A program made the position numbers and the translations under genes. Positions 53,645 through 64,000 of a DNA stretch of 64,000 bases are shown here, piece by piece (positions within the stretch are counted from its first letter, which is position 1; the number at the start of each line of letters is the position of its first letter). Source of the DNA: Aphanomyces cochlioides (lineage: Eukaryota > Oomycota > Saprolegniomycetes > Saprolegniales > Verrucalvaceae); assembly GCA_019828595.1 (NCBI GenBank), contig JAHQRK010000001.1, forward strand, positions 3,224,001 through 3,288,000, given 5' to 3'. A model generated the notes under the pieces. The model saw only the letters and a list, made by a program, of their open reading frames with translations. It had not been told where the DNA came from and made no database searches.

Positions 53645-54441
53645 TTAAACCTTCGACGACGTGGAGCCCCCTTCTTGTTCACCATCAATGTATGCTGGAG
53701 ACCATTGTACCCTCGACTTGCCGCCGCTGGTGTCTGTGTTTTGCATTTGAAAATCGAGCGATATGAGAAGAGGCTCATTGTCCACATGGAGCTCGCATTC
53801 GTTGCGTGCATGAGAAGCTGGCTGGCTCTGGGTTGCTGCCACACCAACAAGTGAGATGGGAATGTCAGTTCGAGGCAATCGAGTTGGCTGCTCGGGGATA
53901 AACTAGACAATTTGGCACTCAAAAGTGGCAGGTTTGGAGGCCAAGAAGGGTCGGTCGATCATTTTCGAATATCCAGAGATCACTTTGTCACTCGCTGTCA
54001 CCCGAAATTACACTTGATTGTTCGCATTTGTCACCAGACCGGTAACAACCGCAGGAGGTCTATGAGACCAACAGACCAGTGCACTAAAACAACTCCATTG
54101 AATTGCTCGCTGGAAGTCTTGGCAACAGAAGACAACTATCACTCATGAACAAAGAGCTGTATGGCAAATCACGACGGGAAGCTGCATCATGAAGAAGGGC
54201 AGACGGACACAGGGTAGCTGTGTGCAACAATCCATCTGGCTGTGTTTGCTTCTCTCTGTACACAATTGCGATTTGAACCGGAAAAACCGGGAGAGTTCTC
54301 AATATTGCCACTCAACGCTGCTCTTTCAACGCTCTCGTGGCCTTCATTCACGGCGCAGAAGATCCAAGTCGGCTTGTGTCCACGAGTTCGTCCCTGCAAG
54401 TCCTCAAGTTGCGCGGGTTCAACCACAGTCATAATATGGAA
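53645..54441 (-). CDS. Possible multi-exon gene, incomplete model
   Basis: Two minus-strand open segments look protein-like. One begins MTVVEPAQLEDLQGRTRGHK with TWIFCAVNEGHESVERAALS (54441 to about 54187). The other ends CELHVDNEPLLISLDFQMQN ... SPAYIDGEQEGGSTSSKV (53645 to about 53880). The region between, 53900-54180, has no clear exon. No family is recognised, and the joining is a guess. Confidence 0.3.
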
Positions 54442-54597
54442 AAAATCTTTTTTTACTTTTGAACTACAGATGGACATGGAAAAAATCTCGAAATTTCCCT
54501 CGAAAAAAAGTATTTTTCACCGATGGATACAAAGTTGGACTCCCAAGTAGAGTCAACATTACAACAAGTCCGAGCTGAGCCAGTTGCATAAAATCCC

Positions 54598-55563
54598 ATG
54601 ACGGACCAAGTTCCATACACGTTGACGGAAGGATCGTTCCAAAGCGAGCGCAAGATTGAGATCTACACGCGCAAGTACATCCCAACGGGCAAGTACAACA
54701 CGGTCTATGTGTTTCTCCACGGTGTCGGCGAACACTGCTCTCGTTTCCACACGTATTTCGACATCTTGGCCAGGCAAAACTTCGCCGTGTATGCGTTGGA
54801 TCATCAAGGACATGGCAAGAGCGGAGGCGCGAAATTTGATTGCCACTCGTTCAATGAATTCATCGACGATATTGCCGCCTTTGCCAAGATTGCTCGCGCT
54901 GACCACGCCTCGTAGGTTTGCAATCACAATACATGCTGAAAATCTCTTCGATAGGTCGCCGTCTACGCGTTTCTTCCTTAGTGGTATCTCCCTTGGTGGT
55001 CTCCTTGCTGCTTTGACTGCAGCCACTTATCCAACTGAATGGGATGGCCTCGTTCTCTTTGCTCCTGCTGTTGGCATTGAGATGAACACAACATTGAAGA
55101 TCCAGAATGCATTTGCGGGGATCCTTGGAGCCATCGCTCCAACTTGGACTATTGTGCCTGCCGTCATCCCAAGCTGTACGTAGCCAACGGTGTGATCGTG
55201 TTAACATGCTTTGAATCGATAGTGTTGAGCCGAAACACGGAGTTTACGGAGGATTACATCGCAGATCCATTGAACAACCATGAGAACTTGCGCGTGCGTT
55301 TGGCCATCAATGTCAGCAAAGGCATGAAGCATCTTGAGACCATCCAAGACAAGATTGAAATGCCTGTCATCATCTACCACGGCGACCACGATAAAGTTAC
55401 TAGTCCACGCATTTCCAAGGCGTTTTTTGAAGCGCTCAAATCGCAAGACAAGGAGTACAAGAGCTTGAGCGGTCAATTCCACTGCCTCCTCAATGAGCCT
55501 GAGCGTGAAAGTACCATTTCGTCCGTCATTGAGTGGGTTCAAGCGCGATCTAAGGCGAATTAG
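54598..55563 (+). CDS. Monoacylglycerol lipase-like alpha/beta hydrolase
   Basis: Three exons. MTDQVPYTLTEGSFQSERKI starts the protein. VYVFLHGVGEHCSRFHTYFD carries the oxyanion-hole HG, ALDHQGHGKSGG follows, and after an intron at about 54913-54956 the nucleophile elbow is FLSGISLGGLLAAL. A second intron near 55162-55221 is followed by SRNTEFTEDYIADPLNNHEN, the Asp in IYHGDHDKVT and the His in GQFHCLLNEPE. The Ser-Asp-His triad is complete. It would hydrolyse monoacylglycerols or lysophospholipids in the cytosol or at membranes. Confidence 0.9.
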
Positions 55564-55617
55564 CGGCGAATGCCATAGAAATCGATTTTTTTCAGTATGT
55601 CGTTTCGTTAACCGTAA

Positions 55618-55629
55618 ATTCCGGATAAG
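55618..55629. promoter_or_regulatory. ATTCCGGATAAG motif upstream of the Der GTPase gene
   Basis: A CCGGATA motif about 36 bp before the ATG at 55665. Confidence 0.4.
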
Positions 55630-55664
55630 AGCAATCCTGCACCAATCAATCTTCAACCATCAAG

Positions 55665-58100
55665 ATGCTGCGCTTCCTACAAGGACGAGCGCGTCCTACG
55701 TTAGCGCCATGGAAACAGCCCAGTGCGATCCTAGCTCGTTTCTCAACAACTAGAAAGGAAGTTCTTCCAGAGCGTGCCCGCGTCGCGCTTGTTGGCCGCA
55801 CGAATGTCGGAAAATCAACGTTGTTCAACCGACTGACAAAGTCCCGGCGAGCTATCGTACACAATGTTCCAGGAACGACTCGCGATCGACGCTTTGCAGT
55901 GGTATGGAGATGACCTTGCTAAATACATGCATTTGAGTGGCACTGGCGTAGGGCTACTTGGCTGGCATGGAATTCGATGTGATTGATACTGGTGGTTTGG
56001 CTGATGCTCCGTCTGGCAGGTACGAGAGCGACGATTATGAATTTATGATCAAGTCATGTTCCTGGTTAGCTTGGAGCAAGGCATGTTGAACCAAACGGAG
56101 CGTGCTTTGCATGAAGCAGACTTGATATTTTTCATGATCGATGGTCGTGAAGGTGTGACTGAAATCGACAAGCATTTTGCAAGGTCTGCAGCATCTTAGC
56201 CAAATAGCGCCTGACATTGACTACGTAGATGGCTCCGCAAGGCTGATCCAAAGGCACCAATCCAGCTGGTATTAAACAAGCTTGAAGGTGATGCAACGCA
56301 ATGGCTGCCAAACATCCACGACTCGTACGAACTTGGCATGGGTAATACATAGTCTCCTCCACCAGCTTCTCATGGCTTACCTTAGGTGAGCCATTGGTCA
56401 TATCTGCCGAGCATGGTGAAGGTCTTGTTGATCTCGTGCCATTGATTGCTCCTATTGTCGATGGGCATGAAGCTGCCTTGGCTCTCCAGAAGGCTAATCA
56501 AGACGAAGAGGAAAACGAAGATGATGAGGAGAACGAAGGCAAAGAAAACGTACATCAAACTCTTGAACGTCTTTATTAACATCCCATGAATTGTAGCCTC
56601 GTGCAATCAAGTTGGCAATTGTTGGCCGCCCAAACGTCGGCAAGGTACTTTGCAGGATGAGCTCCATTGTGTCTTATGCTATTTATTCCAGTCAACTTTG
56701 CTTAACAAGATCATTCGAGATGACCGAGTCCTTACTGGTCCAGAGTAAGTTTTATTCCGAATGATTGAATACTCAAGGATTTTACTAGGCCTGGAGTCAC
56801 TCGCGATGCCGTCGAAGTCAAGTGGCAATTTGATGGTCGTGAGATTACGCTCGTTGACACGGCTGGTATTCGCAAAGTCAGCAAGGTCAGTGTGTCCACG
56901 AATTTATCTGGAATTCATATTCAAACGCAGCGTGACCACTCGAATCAAATTGAAAACTTGTCGGTGCAGGACGCGTACGACGCGATCAGCTCGGCCCAAG
57001 TCGTGTGTGTCGTTGTGGACGTGAGTGAAGAAAATTTGATCCACATGGACTTGACGATTGCCCAACGGGTTGGCATTTATCTCCAAATGTTTCCAACACA
57101 ATGGTTGTAGGTCCTTGACGAAGGACGCGCGCTTGTCCTCGTGGCAAACAAATCGGATCTTGTCAAGCATGCTGAAGCCGAAATTGAACGAATTCGCCTG
57201 GAATTGGATGGATCGTTGGCGCAAGTTCGTGGCGTGCCGATCGTGCCCATTTCAGCTCTCACTGGCAAAGGCATTCGTAAAATTCTCCCAGAAGTCATCG
57301 CAGCGCATAATCGTTGGGACCTTCGCGTCACAACTGGGCGATTGAACCGATGGATGGCAGCCATGGATCGTCATCATCCACCACCGACTGTCAAGGGCAA
57401 GCAGCTCAAGGTCAAATACATCACTCAAGTAAGTCGAGCGATGGTTTTGCCAAATTAATGCTGTGATTGCAGGTGAAGGCTCGACCACCAACCTTTGCCA
57501 TGTTTGTGAACAAGGCTGACGATGTGCCCGAATCATATCGACGGTATGCTGCATCAAAATGCCGATCTTGACATTGAACGTAGATTTCTTTTGAATCAGC
57601 TCCGCACGGAATTCGACATGATCGGCGTTCCAGCTCGGTTGCTTTTGCGTGGAAGCGAGGACAATCCGTACAAAAAGGGCTACCAGCGGGCAAAACCACT
57701 GAACCGTCGTCCACCCAAAGCTTTGCAAGCTGCAGGACGAGCAGATTCTCCAACTCGGCAACAAGCGCCAAACACTAGATCAGCCAAGAAAGCATCGACG
57801 ACTCCAGTAAAAAAACAAGCCACACCGTTGTCGGGAAAACAAAGTCGAGGGGCAACACCCAGCCAGCGTCCAAGCTCTTCTAGTCGCAGTGGCGTGACGA
57901 AAGCCAAATCCCCGGCGCGAAAATCTAGTGGCAGTCCGCGTGGAGCATCAAAACCATCGTCTGGGCGTAGTCGCGGGAAGGACAAGACAGGACGAAGCAG
58001 CGACCAAAAGGCAGACAAGAAAAAGGTGACTCGGTGGAGCGACAAGAAAAAGGAGAATGTCAAGCGCTTCAACACCACACGCAAACCCCGCAAGGGCTAG
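55665..58100 (+). CDS. Organellar Der/EngA double GTPase with a long basic C-terminal tail
   Basis: Ten or so short exons. The N-terminus [20 protein letters not shown] is an organelle-targeting type. GTPase domain 1 has [39 protein letters not shown] and LNKLEGD (NKxE/D). An acidic linker ([20 protein letters not shown]) precedes domain 2: [45 protein letters not shown]. The KH-like domain follows ([60 protein letters not shown]). The last ~150 residues are Ser/Pro/Lys/Arg-rich and not part of bacterial Der. Der binds the 50S subunit in bacteria; a mitochondrial large-subunit assembly role is inferred. Confidence 0.88.
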
Positions 58101-58328
58101 ACAGACTGGTAGGAAGGAAATAAAGAAAAACACTTGATCCTTACGTTGCCGCACGGCCAAATCGTTGAAGGAATCATCCATGGAGTACAAACTCCGACGG
58201 ACGAACATATCGTCCTCACGATGCAGATACACTGGCGGAAAGTTGAAGGCGCACATCTTTGGGTGAGGAGTGATGGTCATTCCTTCAGATGAATCTTCAC
58301 CCGACGTCGCCCATGGATGACACGGCAT
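58090..58328 (-). CDS. Possible small gene antisense to the Der 3' end
   Basis: The ATG at 58326-58328 opens MPCHPWATSGEDSSEGMTIT then PHPKMCAFNFPPVYLHREDD and RSLYSMDDSFNDLAVRQ, a protein-like composition. A GTAAGG donor follows near 58155. The frame stays open further into the Der coding region, so the end is uncertain. Unrecognised. Confidence 0.35.
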
Positions 58329-58403
58329 TGTAGGTAAAATGAGCAAAACGACGTCATCTTCCCAGCGTTTTCAACGTCAAAAAAGCACACACGACGCTCG
58401 TCT

Positions 58404-59936
58404 TGACTTGTATTAATATTAGAGATAGAAGTCATCTACAGTACTCTCTCTTGACATCGTGCTCCTCGTTGTTGTGTCGTGGGTGGCGAAGCTTCACCAT
58501 CAAACCAATCAAATGTTGCATGCAGTGTGGCACCCCTTCTGAAGAGTATGGACAGTCAGTTGTGCAGGATCCCCCGGATCTTGTGCCCTCTTGCGAGGAG
58601 ACAGTCGTAAGCGAAGGTTCGAGAAGGTGGTGGCAAGTTGATCTTGACGGCGCAGCTGCAATGGAGTACGAGCTTGTTGAAGAATGCAAGGGGGGGGAAC
58701 GTTTGAGGGGGACGATGTACCTTCAGAAAAAACGCACCAGAGTGTTGGAAAACAAGTTACAATGAGGGTCTCGTCCTCGATGCAAGAACATTCACGACAC
58801 AGTACAAACTGCACTAGTTAGTAATCTTTACTCTATTCATCGCTTTAAGTCGTTCAGATGTGCTTTATGTCTCTTAATATACGTTTAAAGTTAAAGATCG
58901 TAATACCGTTGATAGCATTCTGGCCAATCATACTCGAGCGTTGGAACCTTAATTTAGCCAATGCAACTTCAAAGCTTAACCACGTTGGCGATGTTCTCGC
59001 GATGGAAATCCGGGCAAGACCAATCTGTCCAACTTTGCAAGGGCTGTCTAGTGGGGTCTGGCGCTCGCGCAAGTCGGTCGAGCCTTCGAGAAATTGCCAC
59101 CGTTGGAAAGATCGCGAGTTGGTCACATAGTCAAGCAAGCTGTCGCATACGAGACATGTTTTGGTAAAAAAACCTCGTTGCATACTGTGTTTACCGAGAG
59201 GGATCAGGCGAGGGAACCCCCTTCCGACCAACAAAAACTCGCTTCGTCAAGTACATCTCCACCTCTTGCACATAGGCCATTGCGTCCAAACGCTAGAAGT
59301 TGTTTATTGGAGGGTCACCACTGTCAATGATATCCGGACTGCGGCAGGTCACAAGCCAACTTCCAACATACACACACCCTCGTCGCAAGTTGTTCGTCCC
59401 TTTCCCATGGATGATCTCCCATCCTCTCCATGGGCACCCCCTCGAGGATATTCCAACTTTCGCGAATGTTCGACTACCCCCCCCTTGTAATGGAATGTAG
59501 CCCCTTCTAGCGCTCTATCGCTCTATCTAGCCTCCAAGTTGAAGGCTTTATAGCATATATCATCTGAATTCGAGCTATGCATAAACGTGGAGAAGCGTCG
59601 ACTTAATTTTGGATCCTCAACTTGGCATCGTGAGCTTTGAAGATTCAGTACTTTAATGTGCGAATTTTCGAGAATGTGGGTGTTTTTGTGTCTCGATTGT
59701 CAAGATGCACCACTGGCGTCATGTCGAATTAGTGTGTGATGACCATCCGTTTTGGGCGAAAGTATACAAATTTCAAGTCAAAAACTATTTTTATAGCAAC
59801 GGTCCTGGATGGAGTTTCGACCAATGAAAATTCAGCATTGATTCTATACTTAGATCAAGTCAATCACAACAGCCACAGCTGGGATTTTGAAGCCGTTCCT
59901 TTCATTTTCGAATTTGCTCGCTCCCTATCCATCGTC
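58404..59936. other. Interval without a supportable gene
   Basis: Several ORFs of 60-120 codons exist on both strands, but none shows a motif, a plausible splice pattern or coding character. The 200 bp before the inositol-3-phosphate synthase start are in frame with it but not conserved in composition, so they are treated as 5' UTR/promoter. A lone ATATCCGGAC occurs at about 59328. Confidence 0.4.
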
Positions 59937-61487
59937 ATGAGCTCCAGCGCCTTTTCCAACGAGCCCTTCAAGGTCAACAGCAAGAACGTCACGTACACGG
60001 CGACCCACATTGAGTCCAACTACACGTACCAAACGACCTACTTTGAAAACAATGTCGCGACCCCCGTTTCGGAAGAATATTTGTTCAAGACCAGCACCAA
60101 GGTCCCCAAGCTTGGTGTCATGATTGTGGGTTTGGGCGGCAACAACGGCTCGACCTTGGTCGCTGGTGTCTTGGCCAACAAGCTCGGTATTACCTGGACC
60201 GACAAGGAAGGCGTGCACAAGCCTGATTACTTTGGATCCATCACGCAATCCTCCACCGTCCGTTTGGGTACGAACGCTCAAGGTGCTGGTGTCTACGTCC
60301 CCTTCAAGAACATGTTGCCTTTGGTCAACCCCAACGATTTGGTCATTGGCGGTTGGGATATTTCTGCCCACAACTTGGCTGATGCTATGGTCCGTGCCCA
60401 AGTGTTGGACTATGACTTGCAACGCCAATTGATTCCCCACTTGCAAAACATCAAGCCTTTGCCTTCGATTTACTACCCTGATTTTATTGCTGCCAACCAA
60501 TCTGAACGCGCCAACAATGTGTTGCCTGGCACGAAGCAAGAACATTTGGACACCATCCGTGCCAACATCCGTGACTTCAAGGCCAAGAACAACCTTGACA
60601 AGGTGATTGTCTTGTGGTCTGCCAACACTGAACGCTTCTCGGATATTGTTGAAGGTGTCAATGACACTGCCGACAACATTTTGGAAGCCATCAAGAATGG
60701 TGAAGACGAAGTCAGCCCTTCGAGTGTTTTCGCCATTGCTTCCATCTTGGAAGGTGTCTCTTACATCAACGGCAGTCCTCAAAACACTTTCGTGCCTGGT
60801 GTCATTGATTTGGCCGAACGCCACAATGTGTTTATTGGTGGTGATGACTTCAAGTCTGGTCAAACCAAGATGAAGTCGGTTTTGGTCGACTTTTTGGTCG
60901 GTGCTGGTATTAAGCCCGTCTCGATTGTCAGCTACAACCACTTGGGTAACAACGATGGCAAGAACTTGTCGGCTCCTCAACAATTCCGAAGCAAGGAAAT
61001 TTCTAAGTCGAACGTTGTCGACGACATGGTCGACTCCAACCGCATTTTGTTCGAAAAGGACGAACACCCTGACCATTGCGTCGTCATCAAGTACGTGCCA
61101 TTCGTTGGTGACTCGAAGCGTGCTATGGATGAATACACCTCGAAGATTTTCATGAACGGTACCAACACAATTGCCATGCACAACACTTGCGAAGATTCGC
61201 TTTTGGCCACCCCCTTGATTTTGGACTTGGTCCTCATCTGCGAATTGGCCGAACGTATTCAAATCACCAAGAAGGGCGGCGAAACTGAACGCTTCCACTC
61301 TGTCTTGTCGATCTTGAGCTACATGTTGAAGGCCCCGCTCGTCCCTCGCGGCACCCCTATCGTGAACGCTCTCTTTGCCCAACGCGAATGCATTGTGAAC
61401 ATCTTGCGAGCATGCCTTGGTCTTCCTGCTGAAAACTACATTCAATTGGAAAACAAGTTGGCCAGCTCGATCAACCAGCGTCTTTAG
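59937..61487 (+). CDS. INO1: Inositol-3-phosphate synthase
   Basis: Single exon, 516 residues, the usual length. The start [20 protein letters not shown] is chosen over an in-frame ATG 67 codons upstream because the family begins this way. The NAD-binding motif is [20 protein letters not shown]. Other conserved segments are [94 protein letters not shown] and [15 protein letters not shown]. It converts glucose-6-phosphate to inositol-3-phosphate, the committed step of inositol synthesis. Codon use is strongly biased to TTG, GTC, ACC, AAG and GGT, implying high expression. Confidence 0.98.
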   Translation: MSSSAFSNEPFKVNSKNVTYTATHIESNYTYQTTYFENNVATPVSEEYLFKTSTKVPKLGVMIVGLGGNNGSTLVAGVLANKLGITWTDKEGVHKPDYFGSITQSSTVRLGTNAQGAGVYVPFKNMLPLVNPNDLVIGGWDISAHNLADAMVRAQVLDYDLQRQLIPHLQNIKPLPSIYYPDFIAANQSERANNVLPGTKQEHLDTIRANIRDFKAKNNLDKVIVLWSANTERFSDIVEGVNDTADNILEAIKNGEDEVSPSSVFAIASILEGVSYINGSPQNTFVPGVIDLAERHNVFIGGDDFKSGQTKMKSVLVDFLVGAGIKPVSIVSYNHLGNNDGKNLSAPQQFRSKEISKSNVVDDMVDSNRILFEKDEHPDHCVVIKYVPFVGDSKRAMDEYTSKIFMNGTNTIAMHNTCEDSLLATPLILDLVLICELAERIQITKKGGETERFHSVLSILSYMLKAPLVPRGTPIVNALFAQRECIVNILRACLGLPAENYIQLENKLASSINQRL

Positions 61488-62172
61488 ATTATTTGATCGC
61501 ATCTCTTTATAAAATTGTGTATGCATTGAGTTTTGTCTTCTCAAGAGGTAGACAGAATGAGGCGACTCTGTCTAGCCACAGCTTCTCTTAAGCATTACCT
61601 TCCAACTATACAACTCCTTCATGATCTTATAGGAATCGTTCGAGCTTGTCTTCGGTGTCAAGTTATGGCATTTGTTGAGAGCATTTGCTAGCTTGGGCAG
61701 CTGAGGATTCATTTCGATGACAGCACTGCGCATCGAGTTGATACCTCCGCCAAGACTAGCTTTATAGCATCTAAGGATGTCATTCCTTTGCAAATGCCTT
61801 CTCCCGAACGATGAGAAGAACCAAGCTCCAGAATTCTGAGTCTCCACCTTGCTCCAAGTTCAAGGCATTCATTGCTTCATAGACGATTCAAGAGCACTAA
61901 CTTGGAGTTTTACGAGCTGGTACGTTGTGTCTAATGCTAAGGGTGGGTGATACGCAGCAAGCTTGACGTTCCTTGTGTATTTAGCTCGGGAAGTTGGGTA
62001 ACTCTCGTGCGTCTTGCTCCCCTTGTGAGTGTCAAGTCGCTTCAGTGCATTTTAGTTTTGATGTTGGAATTCTATTAGAGCAAGAATATTTTTAAAAATT
62101 GTTTGATTTCACATGTATTTTGAACAGCAATTAATATTATTTCAAAGCTGAATTGACTTAAATCCTGCTACA
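61488..62172. other. Intergenic interval, possible unresolved minus-strand ORF
   Basis: A minus-strand frame around 61600-61790 reads CYKASLGGGINSMRSAVIEM then NPQLPKLANALNKCHNLTPK, which looks protein-like, but neither a start nor a join to another exon could be established. The remainder is AT-rich. Confidence 0.25.
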
Positions 62173-64000
62173 ATGGCGAGCGAGTCCAAGCCGAAGCGGA
62201 TGGCCTTACATCAATCTCTCATCTTGGAGTTCCCTGGACGTGTCGAATGTGTCGTGCATTACTCGATGCGTATATTGGTAGGGACGTCCGATGGTCGCTT
62301 GGTGCTCTTTGATACGCGAAAAGACCCGAATAAGCCTGTGAGCATTCACGAACTTCCACACAAGAAGCGCATTCAACAAATTCTTGTCGTGCCACATATT
62401 CGCGTTGTTATTATCCTTTCCAACAATGCTGTGACTGTACATTCAGCCACGGATCTGGAACTCATTTCCTCCGACTTTAACATGGCGAAGGACATTACGC
62501 ATTTGTGTGTGAATCAGCGTGGACCGCCGCATTTTCGTATCTGTGCCGCGTCGGCTACAAGACTCCAACTGTTTCAGTTTGAGGCGAAGGAAAAGAAGTA
62601 CAAATACTTGCGTGAGCTCCCAATTTCTGAACCCCCCGAGGTATATTGTGTCTGATGAAGTTCTGGCGTACTAAATTTGATTGTAGTACGTCGGCTGGTA
62701 CCGCAACAAGCTTGTCGTCGGCAATCGCCGCGGTTATTCACTCGTAAATGATAAAAGCGCAGAAGCTCTACCTATCAACTTGACGATGGGGGCGACAACA
62801 ACTCCCGTGATCAAATTGCTGCCAAACGAAGAAATTATCGTGTCGGCTATGGACTCTCTTGGTGTTTTCCTCCTCTTCACTGGAGAACCTGTCCAACGCA
62901 ACTCAATCGCGTGGTCAAAGCCTCCTTCCGCCATCGAATACACGTCACCGTACCTTGTTTCGATGATTCCCCAGAAAGGTGTCGAGATTCACAGCATGCA
63001 AGACTGCTCTTTGGTCCAGGTATTGCTGAATTGCCTTTTTTATGCCTCTAATGGCCCTGGCTAGTCGATCTCGATGCCACGTATCACTGCAATGTTTGGC
63101 AACGGCATGAAATGGGACATGGAACCTCGTGCTGGTGGCGACTCCGAAGATGTCATTGTTGTTGCTACTCTCAATGCGACTGGCTCGTCGTCCATCTTCA
63201 AAATTGAGCAAATGCCAATGGAGCAACAAGTCCAGGAGCTCCTTGACCGCGGTCGTATTGAAGAAGCGTCCGATTTAATGAAGAAGAGCATCTCTAGTCT
63301 CAATGCTGACAAGCAAAAGAGCCGCATGCGCCGCTTCCATCGCCAAGTGGCTATTGCGCTTTTGAAACGTTGTGAATTCGACGCCGCTGTTGAATTTATC
63401 TACCGCTCGGGCATGGATCCTCGTGAGTGGCTCAGTTTCTTCCCCGACCTTGTTAGTCCCAGCTTTGCCTACGAACCGACGATCTTGACGCCAGACGTCT
63501 TGCCCCGTGGCGCTAGCTCAAGTCCAAATTGGAATTCAGTGTTGGCAGCTCTCCTTCGCGACAACGCTGCAAACTTGGCCCCTGAATTGGTGGCGGCTGG
63601 CCAGACGAAGCTCATGCAACAATCGTTGAAGGCTCTAATGAAGAGTTTGGAGCTTGTCAAGAAAAATACTGCCAGGTAGACTTCTCGTTGCAATGTTGTG
63701 TTACTCACTCGTTGTAGCCGAGACCGTAGCTCGTCGCGTGATAATGCCTTCTCGACGCCTCCTCGCTCGCGATCGACAAGTCGTGAGAACGAATATTCAG
63801 CATCAGCGTCCAGTGCTAGCTTCCATCGCATGCTCTCCCGCTCAAACTCGATCGCTGGAGGAGCATCATTTCCCAAAGACATTCAGCGATCGGAAGCAGT
63901 TGACACCGCGCTTCTTCGCCTCTACGTTATGCACGAAATGATCCCTGAGATCGCAGGGCTCCTGATGACGGTTGACAGTCAAGGAGACGGGGCGCATTGC
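62173..64000 (+). CDS. VPS39/TGFBRAP1-like vacuolar sorting protein (CNH domain plus VPS39 domain), cut by the right edge
   Basis: The start MASESKPKRMALHQSLILEF leads into a citron-homology beta-propeller (RILVGTSDGRLVLFDTRKDP, IRVVIILSNNAVTVHS). Introns are near 62641-62687 (SEPPE|YVGWYRNKLVVGNRRG), 63020-63063 (SLVQ|SISMPRITAMFGNGM) and 63676-63717 (NTAR|S..RDRSSSRDN). The VPS39-type helical repeats follow (QVQELLDRGRIEEASDLMKK, RFHRQVAIALLKRCEFDAAV) with an inserted Ser/Arg stretch (FSTPPRSRSTSRENEYSASA). The frame continues to the window end (LRLYVMHEMIPEIAGLLMTV). VPS39 is the HOPS subunit that binds Rab7 for late endosome/vacuole fusion. Confidence 0.87.

Noticed and set aside
58858..59490. 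Several ORFs of 60-126 codons on both strands
   Set aside because: No motif, no consistent splice pattern, and the frames contradict each other; treated as chance.
59925..61544. 539-codon open frame antisense to inositol-3-phosphate synthase
   Set aside because: It is explained by the strong codon bias of INO1 (TTA, CTA and TCA, whose complements are stops, are hardly used). The translated antisense shows no domain and mirrors the sense gene exactly.
1..64000. Bacterial contamination or a bacterial window
   Set aside because: CobB, Der, LpxD, TatD and RtcA homologues are bacterial-type families, but the Der, LpxD and TatD-RtcA genes contain short GT-AG introns, and Der and LpxD carry organelle presequences, among clearly eukaryotic genes. 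Only the CobB-like fragment at the edge cannot be checked this way.
1..64000. CRISPR arrays, tRNA or rRNA genes
   Set aside because: No regularly spaced repeat-spacer pattern and no recognisable tRNA or rRNA sequence was seen by eye; a covariance-model search was not possible.

Overview
This is eukaryotic nuclear DNA, most consistent with an oomycete of the Saprolegniales (Saprolegnia/Aphanomyces type). The evidence is short GT-AG introns (those I could place are about 40-50 nt), densely packed genes on both strands with very short intergenic gaps, a mitochondrial LpxD-like acyltransferase, and a DNA-transposon flora of Crypton, PIF/Harbinger, mariner, hAT, pogo and Merlin types. The genus is inference. 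No rRNA, tRNA, CRISPR or bacterial operon was seen.

Left gene block (1-7.4 kb): the 5' part of a cobyrinic acid a,c-diamide synthase (CobB/CbiA) homologue runs off the left edge. It is followed by an SLC25A34/35-type mitochondrial carrier, MBF1, a cysteine-rich secreted or single-pass protein, an unrecognised multi-exon gene convergent with it, and a disordered basic protein with two SUMO-interaction-like motifs.

Transposon block (7.4-30.2 kb): two unlike Crypton tyrosine-recombinase elements lie here, one with an in-frame TAG between its recombinase and GCR1_C-like domains and one frameshifted in a C run. There is also a terminally complete PIF/Harbinger element with both genes broken; three copies of a ~250-275 bp Harbinger-type MITE, two as a close inverted pair; an apparently intact mariner with Stowaway-like termini; two hAT pseudogenes; pogo fragments and a pogo-like element; two further MITEs; and a Merlin (IS1595/ISXO2-like) pseudogene. 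A ~100 bp direct repeat brackets the second Crypton.

Right gene block (30.3-64 kb), in order: an acidic S/P-rich protein; PduO/MMAB cobalamin adenosyltransferase; an FAD-dependent oxidoreductase; an EEPD1-like (HhH)2 plus endonuclease/exonuclease/phosphatase protein; a TatD nuclease fused to an RtcA-type RNA 3'-phosphate cyclase; a WW plus RRM protein; a PP2C phosphatase with a 189 bp tandem duplication and a frame break; LpxD; a D-2-hydroxyacid dehydrogenase; a PNPLA6/NTE-type patatin phospholipase; two convergent coiled-coil proteins; a monoglyceride-lipase-like hydrolase; an organellar Der/EngA GTPase with a long basic tail; inositol-3-phosphate synthase; and a VPS39-like protein that runs off the right edge.

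Cross-cutting signals: a palindrome, TATCCGGATA or close variants, lies roughly 25-90 bp upstream of the start codons of at least eight unrelated genes on both strands and looks like a shared core-promoter element. Several neighbours are arranged tail-to-tail with zero or negative spacing. Two genes relate to vitamin B12 (CobB-like and PduO), but they are about 31 kb apart and not an operon.
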